Assembly (NCBI GenBank): GCA_026120185.1
Contig: JANUWF010002057.1
Span: 930,001 to 994,000, forward strand
Source: Voacanga thouarsii
Lineage: Eukaryota; Streptophyta; Magnoliopsida; Gentianales; Apocynaceae
Direction of reading: 5' to 3'
DNA: 64,000 nucleotides
Part shown: positions 11,827 through 23,822 of the stretch, piece by piece
Layout: the number at the start of each line of letters is the position of its first letter
Numbering within the stretch: the first letter of the stretch is position 1
Notes under the pieces: generated by a model
What the model saw: only the letters and a program-made list of their open reading frames with translations
Told to the model about the DNA's origin: nothing
Databases searched by the model: none
Translations under genes and position numbers: made by a program

Positions 11827-13536
11827 TCATTTAATTCTCCACACTATTTTCACACTGGATTCCACTATCTTCCTAACATGACACCTACATACTTTGTGTC
11901 CATCTGTGCCACAATATGTGCAACAAATATGAGTCATATATAAAGAACTAGCTTTCACACAATAAGATTTGTACTTTTTAGCTTCGTTCACATGCCTATA
12001 GCTAAGACCATTTCTATCCCCAGTTACACGTTGCACTCCAAGCAATCTATTTAGATTGTCTTTGCTATTTGTGAACTTCTCAATGCATGTCGTAAGATCA
12101 TCAACTCTCTTTTTCATGTCATTAAAATCACTAAGTATAATTTCAAGAGAGAATACTTTGTCACATAAGTGTTTGTTCTCAAGTGACATACAATACAAAG
12201 AAATTGAGATAATATCCTTTTCAATATTTGAACAACTAATAGAATCAAATAGAGCTTTGTTCTCACTTAATAACATAGCATTGTCACCTAACAAAGAATC
12301 AATATTCATTTTCATTTTCATTTTTTTTTACAGCTTTTTTAGTTCATGAAACATGTCAACAAGAAGCTCATTCAGATCATCAAAATATTCACAAGTAGAA
12401 TCATGTAATTCAGATATAGAATTAGAAGAAGTAGGATTTACCTTATCTTACATGGCCATGAAGCATATGTTGGTTGTTTCAGTTTCGAATTCACAATTTC
12501 TTTCAATTTTGAATCCATCTTGGTCCCAAGTCCTAACCAGTCCTTTTCCTTTCTTTGTCTTCATGTCCTTTCTTTTCTTTTTGTTCTACTTGGCCTCTCT
12601 TTCTTTAGTTATTGGACAATCAGCAACAAAATATTCCGTACTTTTACACTCATAACATTGAGGTTTGAAAAATGAAGTTTGTCCCTTCTTTTTGACAAAT
12701 TTCTTATCTTTTCTGAAATTGCTTTTTTTGAACCTGAACTTTCTAGCAACCATGGTTAATTCTTCAGTATCTAAATCAGTGCCATAGTCACTTTCAGATT
12801 ATTCACTATTAGCTTCATCATCGGCAGCTTTTATAGCAGTTTCTCTTTTACCTCTATCATTATCATCATGTTCTTGAAACTTTTTAAATTTTATTTCATG
12901 AATCAAGAGAGATTCAATTAGTTCTTCGATTGGTAGGTTTTTCGAATCCTTAGATTCTTCCACAGCCAAAGTCTTAGGCTACCAGCTTTTTGGCAAAGCA
13001 TCAAGTATTTTTCTGCTTTGCTCTCCAAGGAAATAGATTTTCCCATATGCCTTTAATCCATTCATAATGTTTGTAAATCTAGTGAACATATTAGTTATGT
13101 TCTTATTTAGTTTTATGATAAACAACTTATAGTCACGGATTAAGAATCCTAACTTTGATTCATTTACTTGATTTGTCCTCTTATGAGTGACTTCAAATAA
13201 TTTTCACATTTCATAAGTCGAATCACAACCATTAACCCGATTGTATTCATTAGCATCAAAGGTACAACATAATATATTCATAGCTTGAAAATTCAAGATC
13301 ATATTTGAAGTGTCTTTACTGTCATATTCATCACTCTGTTTAGGCACTTTTCTGCCTTCAACAATTTTGGATGGGACAAACAGTCCATTTTCAATCAGGT
13401 TCCAAAGCTCAAAATTGATTTAGCATACATAGATCTTCATTCTGTTTTTCCAAAAGGTATAATTGCTTCCATTAAACAATGGTGACCTATTTGTTGAAAA
13501 CCTTTCAATATACGGTAGAAATGAAGTGTTTGCCAT
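11827..13536 (-). pseudogene. gag: Copia gag (UBN2-type) with two zinc knuckles
   Basis: The frame begins at an ATG at 13536, 48 bases inside the primer site, with the typical copia opening 'FNGSNYTFWKNRMKIYV'. It runs almost collinearly to about 11830. A first zinc knuckle near 12620-12665 reads C-x2-C-x4-F-x4-C, with the zinc-binding His replaced by Phe. A long helix-prone segment follows (12000-12350), then a second knuckle CTYCGTDGHKVCRC (about 11870-11925), intact as C-x2-C-x4-H-x4-C. The end 'RGPKKVWV' (about 11800) is the usual gag-pol junction phrase in this group. I count at least five in-frame stops. The protein would be the nucleocapsid/capsid precursor. Confidence 0.83.
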
Positions 13537-13583
13537 CCAAATATTTCCTACAAGGTTGTTAGACCGAAAACAATGTAGACTAA

Positions 13584-13595
13584 GCTTTAATACCA
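13584..13595 (-). promoter_or_regulatory. Primer binding site (tRNA-iMet type)
   Basis: On the minus strand this reads TGGTATTAAAGC, two bases from the 5' LTR end. The 3' end of plant initiator tRNA-Met would pair with TGGTATCAGAGC, so two of twelve positions differ. The position next to the LTR confirms element orientation. Confidence 0.85.
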
Positions 13596-13597
13596 AT

Positions 13598-15052
13598 TGA
13601 TAAACCTTAGGAGGTGAATAAAGTTTATGGTAAACAAATGCAAATTTTTAAAGTCTTTTGAAAACCTATAAAAAGAATTGAAAATGTATGTGTGATAAAA
13701 ATAGATTTTCTGTGCAGCTTTAAGTGTGCAGCCAAAGATCTTTCAAAACTCCACTAAATAATAAGAAGAAAGACTATATTAAAGATGGGTAGATAAAGCA
13801 TCAACAACCGTTTCACTCTACTACATAAATGTCTTTAATCAAATCAGTGCATGTAAGGAAGAATGCAATGTTTTCAAATCAAATGAACAATAAAATCACA
13901 GTCATAAATTTCAAAATAAATGCAAGAGAATAGATCCAATGATTTATAGTGGTTCGATCTTCAAATGATCTACATCCACTACCTTAAGTACACACTTAAG
14001 GATTTCTACTCAACCACGAAAACTTTTTTTCCAAATTAACGATGATAGGCAACACCAATATTACAATAGAGGGCCACTACACTTGGTTTTACTCACAATC
14101 TCTATACACTTAACAATCAAAGCTTACACTGATTAGGTTTTACTTCTCAAATCTTGATATAATTCAAATTAAATAGAAAATATAGAAATAGTTCACAAAT
14201 TGAGCAGATATAAACTAATTAGAGTACTTTTACCTTTTCACCTTTAGAACAATAAATCTCACTTTGAAGCACAATATAGATGAGGAATTTTTATTTTTCC
14301 AAAGTCTTAGGATGTTTTTGAAAGTATTAGCATGAATTCTTGCTAAAAATCACGTTTTAATGACTTTTATATGGGCAACAATCAAGATTGCAACGACTAG
14401 TAATGGCTAGTTGTTGCTTTCAGGTTTTGCAGGAATTTTGGACTCACAAGGTAAAAATTTGTGCATTCGAAAGGTGCGTCCAAAAGTTTACTTTATACTA
14501 AAATACCTATTTTCAAATTCTGTAGGCTTTGATCTTGCAAGGTAGAAAGTTGTGCATCCGAAATGTGCGTCCAAAACAACACTTTATGCTAAGAAGTATA
14601 TTTTGAACAACTTTAGATTTAGGCACTTTGGAAATAGACTTTGGATTGGCATTTTGGATTCAGATGTCCATCCAAAACCACTCAACTAAGTTTCTATAAA
14701 ATAAAAAAAATTTCTTCTAAAATTCTTTTTATGATCAAAACCTGAATTAAAAATACCTTCTTTTTAAAATAACTTTGAGTGCTTCAATATGAAATAAATT
14801 GAACTTAAAGTAAAAAGACATAGGAAATACAAGTAATACCTATACAACTCCTTTAGGTAGGATCTTGACTTGATCAATCCTTCTTGGACTTCATCATCTA
14901 TAAGTTGCTTTACAATCCTATTTGTAAGACTTTGAAGAACCGTGGTCAAACATGCCATTTTCAAAAATTCTATCACGCACAAATCACACATGTTAGTCCA
15001 CATCAATGTTTGTTATTAATCAAAATATAGGCAAAAGCTCTATGGACGAATA
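13598..15052 (-). repeat. 5' LTR of the Sirevirus-like element
   Basis: 1455 bases, collinear with 4677-6179. The right end is degraded: 'tatggacgaata' stands where the partner has 'tagactaacaaggctaaca'. The GAATT duplication follows directly (15053-15057). Confidence 0.88.
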
Positions 15053-15057
15053 GAATT

Positions 15058-18000
15058 TTATCAACATTGTTGCTCCACATTTTCAAAAAAAGCAGGCATT
15101 TCTCTCAATAGATGGTTGGCCTACATGTAAAGCTCACAAGGCTTCGCCTTTAGCTACTACAGTCATATTGTGCTAAGGAACGAGCCTACAGCACTCAACT
15201 GTGTGATACTGGAATAGTAAGTACGTACAAGCACACTACCTCAAAATTTAAGATATTTTACTTGCCACTGTGAGCCCAAGATCCCCAATCCTAATATCAA
15301 TCATTATCGAGGTGGTAAAGGGTTTAACATACCAGGTGTTCCTGCCCATTATCCGTGAACAACCCATAAATTATATGTATATGGGTATATTCCAAATAGG
15401 GCTATTGTCGGGCGTTAAACAACTAGCTAAGGATGGCTAATTTTGATGTCCTGTAACCCCATTTGGAGTAAGAAAATCCCCAAAAACTAGGCTAGATTAT
15501 TTGGGATTGTCTACCTCTAATGCGAGTTAGTACAAAGATACAAACTCTCATCGAGTACTCAACGTCTTCGCATCATCACAAACTCATTTTTCGAGCACAT
15601 AAAAAATCGTTTTCTGAGGCCAAAATATCATTTTCCAAGTATTGATTCCATAACGAGAACTCATTTTCCAAAATCTTAGCGTAAAAGTATAAAAAGTCCT
15701 TCTTGCGCTATAAAATGTTCCTTGAGGACATTTACGTAAATTATACATACCTGAGTCCAAAAGGAATATTATTCAGTAAATCTAGAATTCTAAATCCGAA
15801 AAAGAAAATAAATTCAAGAATTTCATATTTCATCGTACCTTAAAACCTTGAAAGTAATTTGTCATTTCATTAGATGCAAAGAAACCATAAGTTTATATAT
15901 TTTATCCTTAAACATGGAACGGTGAGTATTCATGCAAAGTATAATGCTATTTTGTCACATAATATGTGAGAAGAAAGCTTTCAAATAAATACTTATATAT
16001 AGAAAATATTTATAGCACAAATGGCTCACAACTCCTTATAGGAAATGCTATATTCCCAAGTGTTCAATCATTTCCAATCCAAAAAAACTAAACTTTGTTC
16101 AGAAAAACCTTTATTTGGATCTTCATACTTGGAAAAATAATCACCAATAATTAATAGTCATAGGCATGAAGATTTACATTTCCCATTTGAAACTTAGCAT
16201 AGAACAAGATCACTTCTACACAGGAAAACAATACTTTTGTTAAGAAAAACCAAAATATTTATAAGGCATAACTTAGTGTAGTGAGAAAACCAATAATAAT
16301 GTCATCTTAGAAATTTAAGGGAACTCACCTTCTATAACCACTTAGCTATTCGTCAACTTTAAGATTTCATAAATTCCTTATGTTAGATACACCTATATCA
16401 AAAGATCATTTCATATTTTTCTTAGCATCTAAAAGTTCTAAGCTAATATATTGCTAACAAAATGCACTAACAAGAAAATTACTAATTTCCTGAATTCTCA
16501 TTAGAAATAGAAATGTATTACTTAAAATAATTAAAGGGCCATTATCTTCTCCATATGTCCATTTCCTCATCCTTTCATTCAATATGTCTGTAAGGCATTT
16601 ACGTGCTCTCTTAAACTTCTCCTTTATCCTTTAGTTCTAATAGAAACGATGTATTAGCGCATTATTTCAATCAAATTCTTACATTTTCTCATCACGACAT
16701 ACCTCCCTATTTTTGTCATAACTTTTGTTCCACAAGTCCAAATGACCTTAAAATTGTGACAAAATACTCCTAAGACCTTTAGCTATAAATTCACAATCTC
16801 CATATAGCTAGCTCTATAATTGGTATAAGAATTCTGCAAGTTAAATCTTGTAATTTTTCTAGGAAACTATTCTTTTTTCTAGTGAAATGCATTCTTTATT
16901 TGTTCTACTCTTACTTTAGCACTTAGACACCATTTAATTCATTTTATTCTTCATCTTAGTATCACATAATCTTCCCACTTTCAGTCATGAAGAAAGAAAA
17001 ATCATTACACTTATCATACAACAAAAATAATAGCCATGAATTACATGTTCTAGTTTTCCATTCTCAACAATTACAACTTCTTTTCTTCATTTCTTCTTCA
17101 TTCATTTCCTCCTACAAGTGCAGCCATCTTTAATCTTTCACAACTCCTTCAAAACACATCGAAATATCACATAAATCACATCAAACAACTACCACAATCC
17201 ACCACCATCATATTCTATATTCCATGCAAATTTTCCATGACATGTACATCAAAATGTTCCTCATAAGCCATATAATACTTTTAATTCTTGAAGGAAAGGA
17301 TTTTACCTTGTGAATAAAGAATTATAAACTTGAAAAGACCAAGCTTTTCTTCCTTCTTCTCTCTATCTCTTTCATGGTTTTACTTTCTCTTTCTCTTCTT
17401 CCTTTTCTTTTCTTTTTCCGGCTGCCTTATGGTTCCACTATCACTCTCTCTTTTTTTTCTAACTTAATGCATCATGTGATTAAATTAGAAATTATGAGTA
17501 CTTCTTAGAAGCTTATGCAACTTCTTGGAAGATTTGAGAATTTCCTATAATGGAAAATGGTTTCATGGGCTTTTTAATAAAAAAATCCATTTTCATATCT
17601 TTTAATGGGCCTTAATTATTTCAAGCCAAACCTCTCTCTTCTTTTCTCTTTTCCTAGGCCTCAAAATGATGCCTATAAATGGCCTTTTTAAATTCTCTTT
17701 CAAGTAGTCATGGATTTTATTTACAAGCCCATTAAATTTTTTTCTATTTTAACTATAGTTAACTATATTTTTCAAAAGTAACCATAGTTAACGTTACTAT
17801 TCATCCCAATTGGATTTTTTTTAAATTTATTTTACCAATAAGATCTACACATTAAATTGAACATTTTGGTGTCACTCAGAATCTCCATAATCCTTCTTGA
17901 TTTTTTTTTTTTAATTGCGGTCGAAAATTCCTTTGACGCCTCTTAAAATTTTTATCTCTCCAAAAAAGTCATTCTAATTACACTAATCATTTTTTATTCT

Positions 18001-18070
18001 GAGCCTCCATACATATGCTTACTCAATAAAAGTAGTCACCTATCAAAGTATATAAGGGAGAGATATTACA
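15058..18070 (+). repeat. Right arm of the long Ty3-type LTR
   Basis: Continuation of the LTR beyond the copia insertion. It is non-coding. Blocks near 15130-15250 and 15450-15560 match the decayed LTR at 2150-2540. The stretch 17330-17460 is pyrimidine-rich. It ends at 18070 with 'gagatattaca' before the AAAAG duplication. Confidence 0.65.
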
Positions 18071-18075
18071 AAAAG

Positions 18076-18542
18076 AAAGAAAAATAAATATAAATATAAA
18101 AGAAAATTTTAAAATAAATAAAAATAATGATATATTTTAATAAAAATATAAAATTACCAAAATACTATTAAAACTAACATGTGCTCGGCATGCGATTGAC
18201 AAAATTATTAGTCAATTGAAAGAAAGGCCAAATCTGGATGATTTGAGAGCTTAAGAAATTTCAATCTTTTTTAGTTGAATAGTAAAAGTTGGATTTTAGA
18301 ACAATTTGAGATTCACCAAAATTGTTTGCCCTAAGTTTTTTGAGATATTGAATTATCATATTTTATACATGATTATGTTTCTTTATTTATCTTTTTTCAA
18401 AAAGTATTATCTTAAAGCAAAGTATTTTATATTTGTCTTCTTTTAGTGGTATTTGTTATATCTTTTTATATGTATTATTCAATTTAATGTTTAATGAATA
18501 TGAAAATCACATAAAGAAAAAACATTTGACAATAATTTCTCT

Positions 18543-18583
<41 letters not shown>

Positions 18584-18760
18584 ACTAAAAAAGATAAAAT
18601 TAATTTAGTCATTGAACTATTTTTATTCTTAGATACATTTACTTATTATTATTATTTTTTAAAAAATTAGTAGAAATTATTCTCAAATGGCCAACCTAGT
18701 AATAAGTATCTCATCTACACTAGTTTATGAGCAAGTCTCAATGTGCTTATATGCATGGTT
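18076..18760. other. AT-rich intergenic sequence
   Basis: No gene or element recognised. It contains a TA run at about 18545-18577. It probably belongs to whatever host or older repeat the long LTR landed in. Confidence 0.5.
18545..18577. repeat. (TA)n microsatellite
   Basis: About 33 bases of TA dinucleotide in AT-rich intergenic sequence. Confidence 0.95.
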
Positions 18761-18761
18761 A

Positions 18762-19031
18762 TAAGAAAAATTAAAAAATTAGTCTATTTAATCTCTAAAG
18801 TTTGGGAAATGTAATATTTTCGTTTTTAGTGTTTTTTTTTTTTTGCCATTATAGTCAATAATGAAATTATAACCTATCAAGTAGTGCATAACTCTCTTTT
18901 CTGGTATAATATATTAGAAATCATAATGAAAATCCTTAATTTTATTAGGGATCATAATAGTAGAAAAATTATTAAGGACGAAAACAATGTAAGTCCCAAA
19001 TTTTATAGACCAAATGGGTTAATTTCTCATA
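18762..19031. mobile_element. Small inverted-repeat element (MITE-like)
   Basis: Left arm 18762-18831 and right arm 18965-19031 are inverted copies of about 65-70 bases. Left 'ctaaagtttgggaaatgtaa' pairs with the complement of 'ttacattg...cccaaattttatag' on the right, with scattered mismatches. No coding capacity lies between them. The target duplication is not clear, so the superfamily is uncertain. The long inverted ends suggest a Mutator-like origin. Confidence 0.65.
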
Positions 19032-19189
19032 GAATATTTGTATCTTGATAAAAATTTTTGAATAATTGACAATTTTAGCGTATTAACTATTTTTTTTTTT
19101 TGCATTTTTTTATATGTCAAAAACTTTTTTCTTCCTCATTTATTTATTATTTTTCCTTAACTTTTGGTCAAAACCACAACTATTATAGC

Positions 19190-19948
19190 ATATTTAAATA
19201 CACATTAGTCATTTGTCCCTCTTATAAAGGGTAATGTCATCATTTCATATATTTTCCTTAAAGCATAAATGCATGCTCAGTTTATTATCACAAACAAACA
19301 AATATTTTTCGTCACAATTACAACCACCATTCCTTATATTTATACTTCTTTGATCCATGGCTTGCCACTTTCTTGAGTTACCCTTACCTGTCTTGCCCTG
19401 GAAACTACCTCTTTTAATAGTGGATAGTGACATATCTTCAGTTCATGCATTTTATGCTTTTTGATGCTATTGTTTCATAACATTTATTGTTGGCTAATAT
19501 TGTTGCTCATTCCCCTTATCACTATAAAATCTATGTTGTCACATTATGCTATCTCTTCATTACTAACTTGTTTATCTTTATACTTTGAGTCATGGAGATT
19601 AGAAGAATCTAAAGCATCTTCAAAATCGGTGTTGAAATCATGTCTTATAGGTCATCTAATTCAATACTATCCCAATAGAATCACCCATCTCATGTTGAAA
19701 GTTCATTTGTCAACTTTGAAGGTAGTTTTGTTACTTTGCTTGGAGTTTAGAACAATTGATGAGGATGTTTTATTTTGGAGAAGTAGAATGTTTCTTAGAA
19801 GGGATAACCCTTAGACTAGATTGATCGAGAGATGAGGGCCAAACGACGATTCAATTTTCCTTTTTCCTCTTTTAACCACATACACCATAGAAAATAACGA
19901 CTTTACCCTTTATAAGGAGAGCAAATAACTAGCACACATTTAAATTCA
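19190..19948. mobile_element. Inverted-repeat DNA element, about 760 bases, with a possible ORF
   Basis: The left arm (19190-19247) carries 'tatttaaatacacattagtc' and 'cttataaagggtaatgtc'. The right arm (19888-19948) carries the inverted equivalents. Similarity covers about 55-60 bases with several mismatches. The interior is less AT-rich than the flanks and holds a 117-codon plus-strand frame. The unequal richness suggests an internal payload rather than a plain MITE. Exact termini and target duplication were not resolved. Confidence 0.55.
19461..19814 (+). CDS. Unidentified reading frame, 117 codons, inside the inverted-repeat element
   Basis: An ATG-to-TAG frame. The first 40 residues are hydrophobic (Leu/Ile-rich, could be one or two membrane helices). 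The rest is mixed with a basic end ('LFWRSRMFLRRDN'). I recognise no family. It may be a fragment of captured host sequence or a chance frame; the overlap with a 62-codon minus frame (19245-19433) is only in the flank. Coding status is doubtful. Confidence 0.25.
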   Translation: MMLLFHNIYCWLILLLIPLITIKSMLSHYAISSLLTCLSLYFESWRLEESKASSKSVLKSCLIGHLIQYYPNRITHLMLKVHLSTLKVVLLLCLEFRTIDEDVLFWRSRMFLRRDNP

Positions 19949-20434
19949 CTAGATTTCGCTATTGAGGATGATAATTTCAAATAAAGTTATGAATAAAGAA
20001 TACTTTATGGATGAGTAAGGCGAAAAAATCATATTCTAAGACTAATAAAATAATTGATGAAATAAATTTATCAATTACTCTAATTTATTTTTAACTTCAG
20101 AAAGGTAGATTGAAAATTTATTTTGGGAGATTATTTTTCCTTTTTTGACAATGTACTATTGTCATGATTATACTTTTTTTTTTTTTTTGCTATGTAAATA
20201 CTCAATCAACTATATTTGCTAAACCCATCAAGTTTACTATTGAGATACTACCTTTACTATAGAGTAAAGTAGGGATGGGGTAAGTAATCCACAAAACTTT
20301 GGGTCCTAACCTATTTTGCTAAGAAATCAACACAAAAATTAGTAGACATGGAATATTTTTCCAAAGAGGATTCTATAAAAGTATTAATTTACTTACATCC
20401 ATAATCAATTTGCTTCTCCAGTCCTCAGAGAGAC
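19949..20434. other. AT-rich spacer
   Basis: No feature recognised beyond a T-tract near 20172-20188. It separates the inverted-repeat element from the hAT element. Confidence 0.45.
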
Positions 20435-21009
20435 AATGGCTAGCCATATCTATCAGTTCGGCTCGCACAGTTTCATGTCAAGTCAGTCCGGTCTTAGGAC
20501 CAGCCGTTGGGATATGCAAGCCTATCCTTATCTTGCTACGGCCAATCTCACGCCGGCCTTAAGGCCAACTAAGCTAGGCTTGACACAAGCTTGCCACAAG
20601 GACCACCAGGTTGACGGTTCTCCTCAAGCTTCGTTTTTTAGTTTTAATTTAATTTTTTCCATTTAAGTATAATAACTTACAAAGATTATTTATTATTTGA
20701 AACATGTAAATTGAGAATTTCTTACAAAGATTTTATTTATATTTTATAATTGCAATAATAGCATTATTTATTAAAAAAACATCTTGAAGTGGTGACGGGT
20801 TTGGTCTAAATACTTACTGATTTTATTAATAGTAGAATAGCAATTACATAAGAAGGATACTCGGTGCCTTAACCTCTTAAAAGTAGTAGAATGATTAAAA
20901 TTTAAACATAATACTAATATCTTAAAGTATTAATAAAATTAATAATTATATATGAAAAATAAAGATTATATTATACTAATATATTCTAGGTACTCATGAC
21001 AACTCAATC

Positions 21010-21720
21010 ATTTTCACCCACTCATCATCAAGAATTCATTCATTGACCATACTCTCCTCGGCTTTGAACCAATTTGTGTTGCACATTAGTATCTTCAAAA
21101 TATGAGGAGCTGATCGAACTCATCGCTCGTCAATTGATTGATCATTTGAACTAAAAATGCTTTCAGATGTAACTTTGAAGATAAGAGGTGTTAAAATAAC
21201 ACGTATTATTTTTTATAGGATTAAATACTCATTTACATGCTTCTTTTACTAAACACAAATGTCAAAGTGTTTACTTTCATATTTTATTGTAGGTTGCATT
21301 TCATAAATTGCATAGTTTGCAATTGATCTTCTTTGCCTCTTCGTGATGGCTCATAGATCAAAAGAGAATGATGACGAAGTTGAACAGATAGATCTTCGTA
21401 GTTGACTACTAGATGAATCTTATTCACCCATAGTAATAATTTGACTAAAATTAGAAGAATACGACTCATACAAATGATATATTTCACTAAGAGTTTTAGA
21501 AGTTACATCCTTAATGTGTTTTGTCTTAACTTGCCTAACTCTTGAATTTTTATTCAAATCTAGCATTTCGTAGAGATGCTTACTAATACTATGGAATTCA
21601 GGAACTTTTACTCGAAGATCTAAATGTAATGTCATACAATATAAAATAGGAATGTCATTATAATATTTCTTAAATTTTGAAGATATACTATGAATCATTT
21701 CATTATAATTAGTATGCTCA
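21010..21720 (-). pseudogene. hAT transposase C-terminal fragment
   Basis: On the minus strand the segment 21420-21700 encodes 'FKKYYNDIPILYC', closely parallel to 'YKKYYEDIPILYC' in the hAT element at 41754, then a region leading to 'KTLSEIYHLYESY'. Further on, 21010-21190 encodes a decayed hAT dimerisation domain ('SESIFS', 'SIDER', 'ILKILMC', 'NWFKAEES') with stops and frame changes. This domain normally mediates transposase multimerisation. The catalytic core upstream is not present. Confidence 0.75.
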
Positions 21721-21772
21721 TGATACTTTTTAAAACCATGTGATATCTAGTATCTGTAGGAATGATATGATG

Positions 21773-23320
21773 TGTAACACCCTTCCCTGAGCAGTTTTGA
21801 GAAATAATATGTTTTATTACCTTTGAGGACTTTTAGATGAATTTTTGGAAGAAGAAATTATTTGAAAGAAGATAATTGGTTATCACACAAATTATATATA
21901 TATAAATAAATATATATATTGATAAGAAAATATCATTATAACTCCTAAATATTTTCATTTTATTATATTAAATTTATATGGGCCCACAATATATAATGAA
22001 GTTCTTAAAATATTTTATACGTGGGGCTCACAATAAATAATGAAGTTCTTAGATATTTTATACGTAGGGCCCACAATATTTAATGATTTCTTAAATATTT
22101 TATACGTGAAGCCCACAACATTAATAAAGATGAGATGATATTTGACTTTGCTTTAACCATTATATTTTCTATAATCTTCTTTCATCTTCCATAGGTTTCC
22201 ATAAGCTTCCACTATATTTTATATTTTTCTAAAGCATTCTATGCATTTCTATTTTATTCTATTAGTTTCTAAAATCTTCTATAATATTCTATATTCTATA
22301 ATCTTCCATAACCTTCTACTATATTCTATTACATTATATTATATTCTAATATATTCTAAAATCTTTTATAAGATTCCTACATAAGTTTTTACAAAAAGCT
22401 TCTTACAAAACTTCTCACATAATCTTCTAACAACTATAAATAGAGAAGAAGGGAGAAGAATAAGATAAGAAGAAGAGAGGAAGTGACCGTAACAAGAAAG
22501 GAAAGAAAGAAAATAGAGAGATAAAGAAAAAGATAGAAATACCAAGAGAAAAAAGAGAGAAATAAATAGTGACTTTGGAAGATTGATTTTGCTCAATCAA
22601 TTAGGTGAGTTTGACTTGAGGTTGGTACAGAAGATGACGTGAGTCCCCTTTTATTTTATAAATATCATTTTGGCCGATGTTTTTCTATAAAATTTGTATA
22701 TGCGTATATCTTATCAATTATTTTATAAAGCATGAATTTTATAGATCCCTAAACATGGATATTGTGTGACAAGCAATTCTCTGTTTTGATATGTGATCCT
22801 CTGTATGAGTAAAATAATCTTTATGTGTTTTTGAGTGAGACTACCATGTATTTTGTGAGAAAATCAGTTCTCTGTATGAAACTATCAATTCCTGTGTGGG
22901 ACCATTAATCTCTATGTGAGAAAAGTATTGTCTTGTTTGAGAAATACTATGAAACCCCTTTTTTTTTAATAGAAAATCATATGCACATATGGGACTCACT
23001 AAGTGTTTTGTACTCACACATTTTCTCCCTATTTTCCTATTTAGGTTCTATTGTACAGATTGAAAATCAGAGTGGTGTAGCAAAAGTATGATGGAGTAGA
23101 AACAAGCAAAATCGTATATTAAGTATGGAATATTATATGAAAGAAGTTCGTGCATTTATTATAGAATTTTTCTATGAATAAATTATATTTGAAGTTATAG
23201 TGTGGTTTCGCTGTATATTAAAGTTATAAATCGTTATAAAGATCCCTTGTCTGGGAGATCAGACAGGGCGACATTCCATGAAGGCAAAACCCACTATGTC
23301 TAGAAAAGTGGAATGTTACG
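21773..23320 (+). mobile_element. Solo LTR inserted in the hAT transposon
   Basis: It starts TGTAACACCCTTCCC and ends 'ggaatgttacg' (the terminal CA mutated to CG), with a 5-base duplication TGATG at 21768-21772 and 23321-23325. 1548 bases, no internal coding region. A TATA-like element lies at 22433-22445 and fits plus orientation. The ends resemble Ty3 (chromovirus) LTRs. The imperfect inverted ends and the duplication support an intact solo LTR formed by recombination. Confidence 0.83.
22433..22445 (+). promoter_or_regulatory. TATA box of the solo LTR
   Basis: 'aactataaatagag' is the classical plant TATA context, followed by a purine-rich leader. It would start transcription about 690 bases into the LTR. 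Activity is unknown. Confidence 0.55.
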
Positions 23321-23513
23321 TGATGAGTATTAGGATAATAAGATCCTAACAAATGTACATTTGCTTATTTAGAAGTAGATAAAAATTATGAAATCACAAT
23401 AAAATTATCAAAATGAGTTTGAGTGAGCTTATGTAAAAAATTGTTAATATTATAAAATTCAATAAGTTGATCTCGAAAAGTATAATATTTTCAAATATTT
23501 GAATAGTAGAATT

Positions 23514-23822
23514 TCATCTAATTTTTGTACCAATCCTTATGCACTTCTTCATGTGTCTATCCAATATTCCCATCCCTCCTATCTTTTTATGAGCATATAT
23601 GGCCTTGCATATTGCCCAATCATTTGTGTCATTCTTATAAAAAAAATGTTTTAAAACCATAGTTATTTTTATCCTCTCCACAACTTTTAAAAATTTAGTA
23701 GATATGTCCATACTAGATTTAGGATTATAAGGATTAGAAATATTAATATTGTGGGTACTAGAACTTTCACCTTTATTACTTGTTTCATTATTTAAATCTA
23801 TAGTTAGATCTATATTATACAT
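23514..23822 (-). pseudogene. hAT transposase N-terminal fragment with BED-type finger remnant
   Basis: About 102 codons on the minus strand. A Ser/Asn-rich N-terminus is followed by a block resembling the C-terminal half of a BED finger: 'AICKAIYAHKK', then 'MGILDRHMKKC', where the family has A-x-C-x2-C and the G-T-x-x-L-x-x-H-x3-C end. The first cysteine pair is reduced to one Cys. It then fades into sequence cut by the solo LTR. BED fingers bind the element ends. Confidence 0.6.

Larger units (their letters stand above)
4677..15052 (-). mobile_element. Full-length Ty1/copia element, Sirevirus-like, with an env-like region
   Basis: A complete structural unit of 10.4 kb on the minus strand: 5' LTR (13598-15052), primer site, gag, pol, a long extra region, polypurine tract, 3' LTR (4677-6179). 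The 5-base duplication GAATT flanks it at 4672-4676 and 15053-15057. Ty1/copia identity is shown by the gag opening, by a YVDD box and by the RNase H at the end of pol. An extra 3.4-kb region lies between pol and the 3' LTR, where Sireviruses carry an env-like frame. Stops are scattered through all frames and the integrase core is absent, so it cannot move by itself. It carries a nested hAT miniature at 7571-8028. Confidence 0.9.
3666..18070 (+). mobile_element. Long Ty3-type LTR (solo LTR) split by a nested copia element
   Basis: The left end is 'tataacacccctaa' (a variant of TGTAACACCC, the usual start of chromovirus LTRs). The right end is 'gagatattaca'. Immediately outside lie matching 5-base duplications AAAAG (3661-3665 and 18071-18075). 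Sequence on either side of the nested copia element is collinear, so the two arms are one insertion: about 1.0 kb (3666-4676) plus 3.0 kb (15058-18070). No gag or pol is found in either arm, so I read it as a solo LTR of about 4 kb. Tekay/Del-type LTRs are known to be this long. Orientation is inferred from the TGTAACACCC end only. Confidence 0.68.

Noticed and set aside
12056..12655. Plus-strand frames of about 100 codons opposite copia gag
   Set aside because: Antisense shadows of the minus-strand gag coding sequence.
13584..13595. tRNA-like sequence
   Set aside because: It is the primer binding site complementary to a tRNA 3' end, not a tRNA gene; the tRNA-Asp type site at 31218 is the same case.
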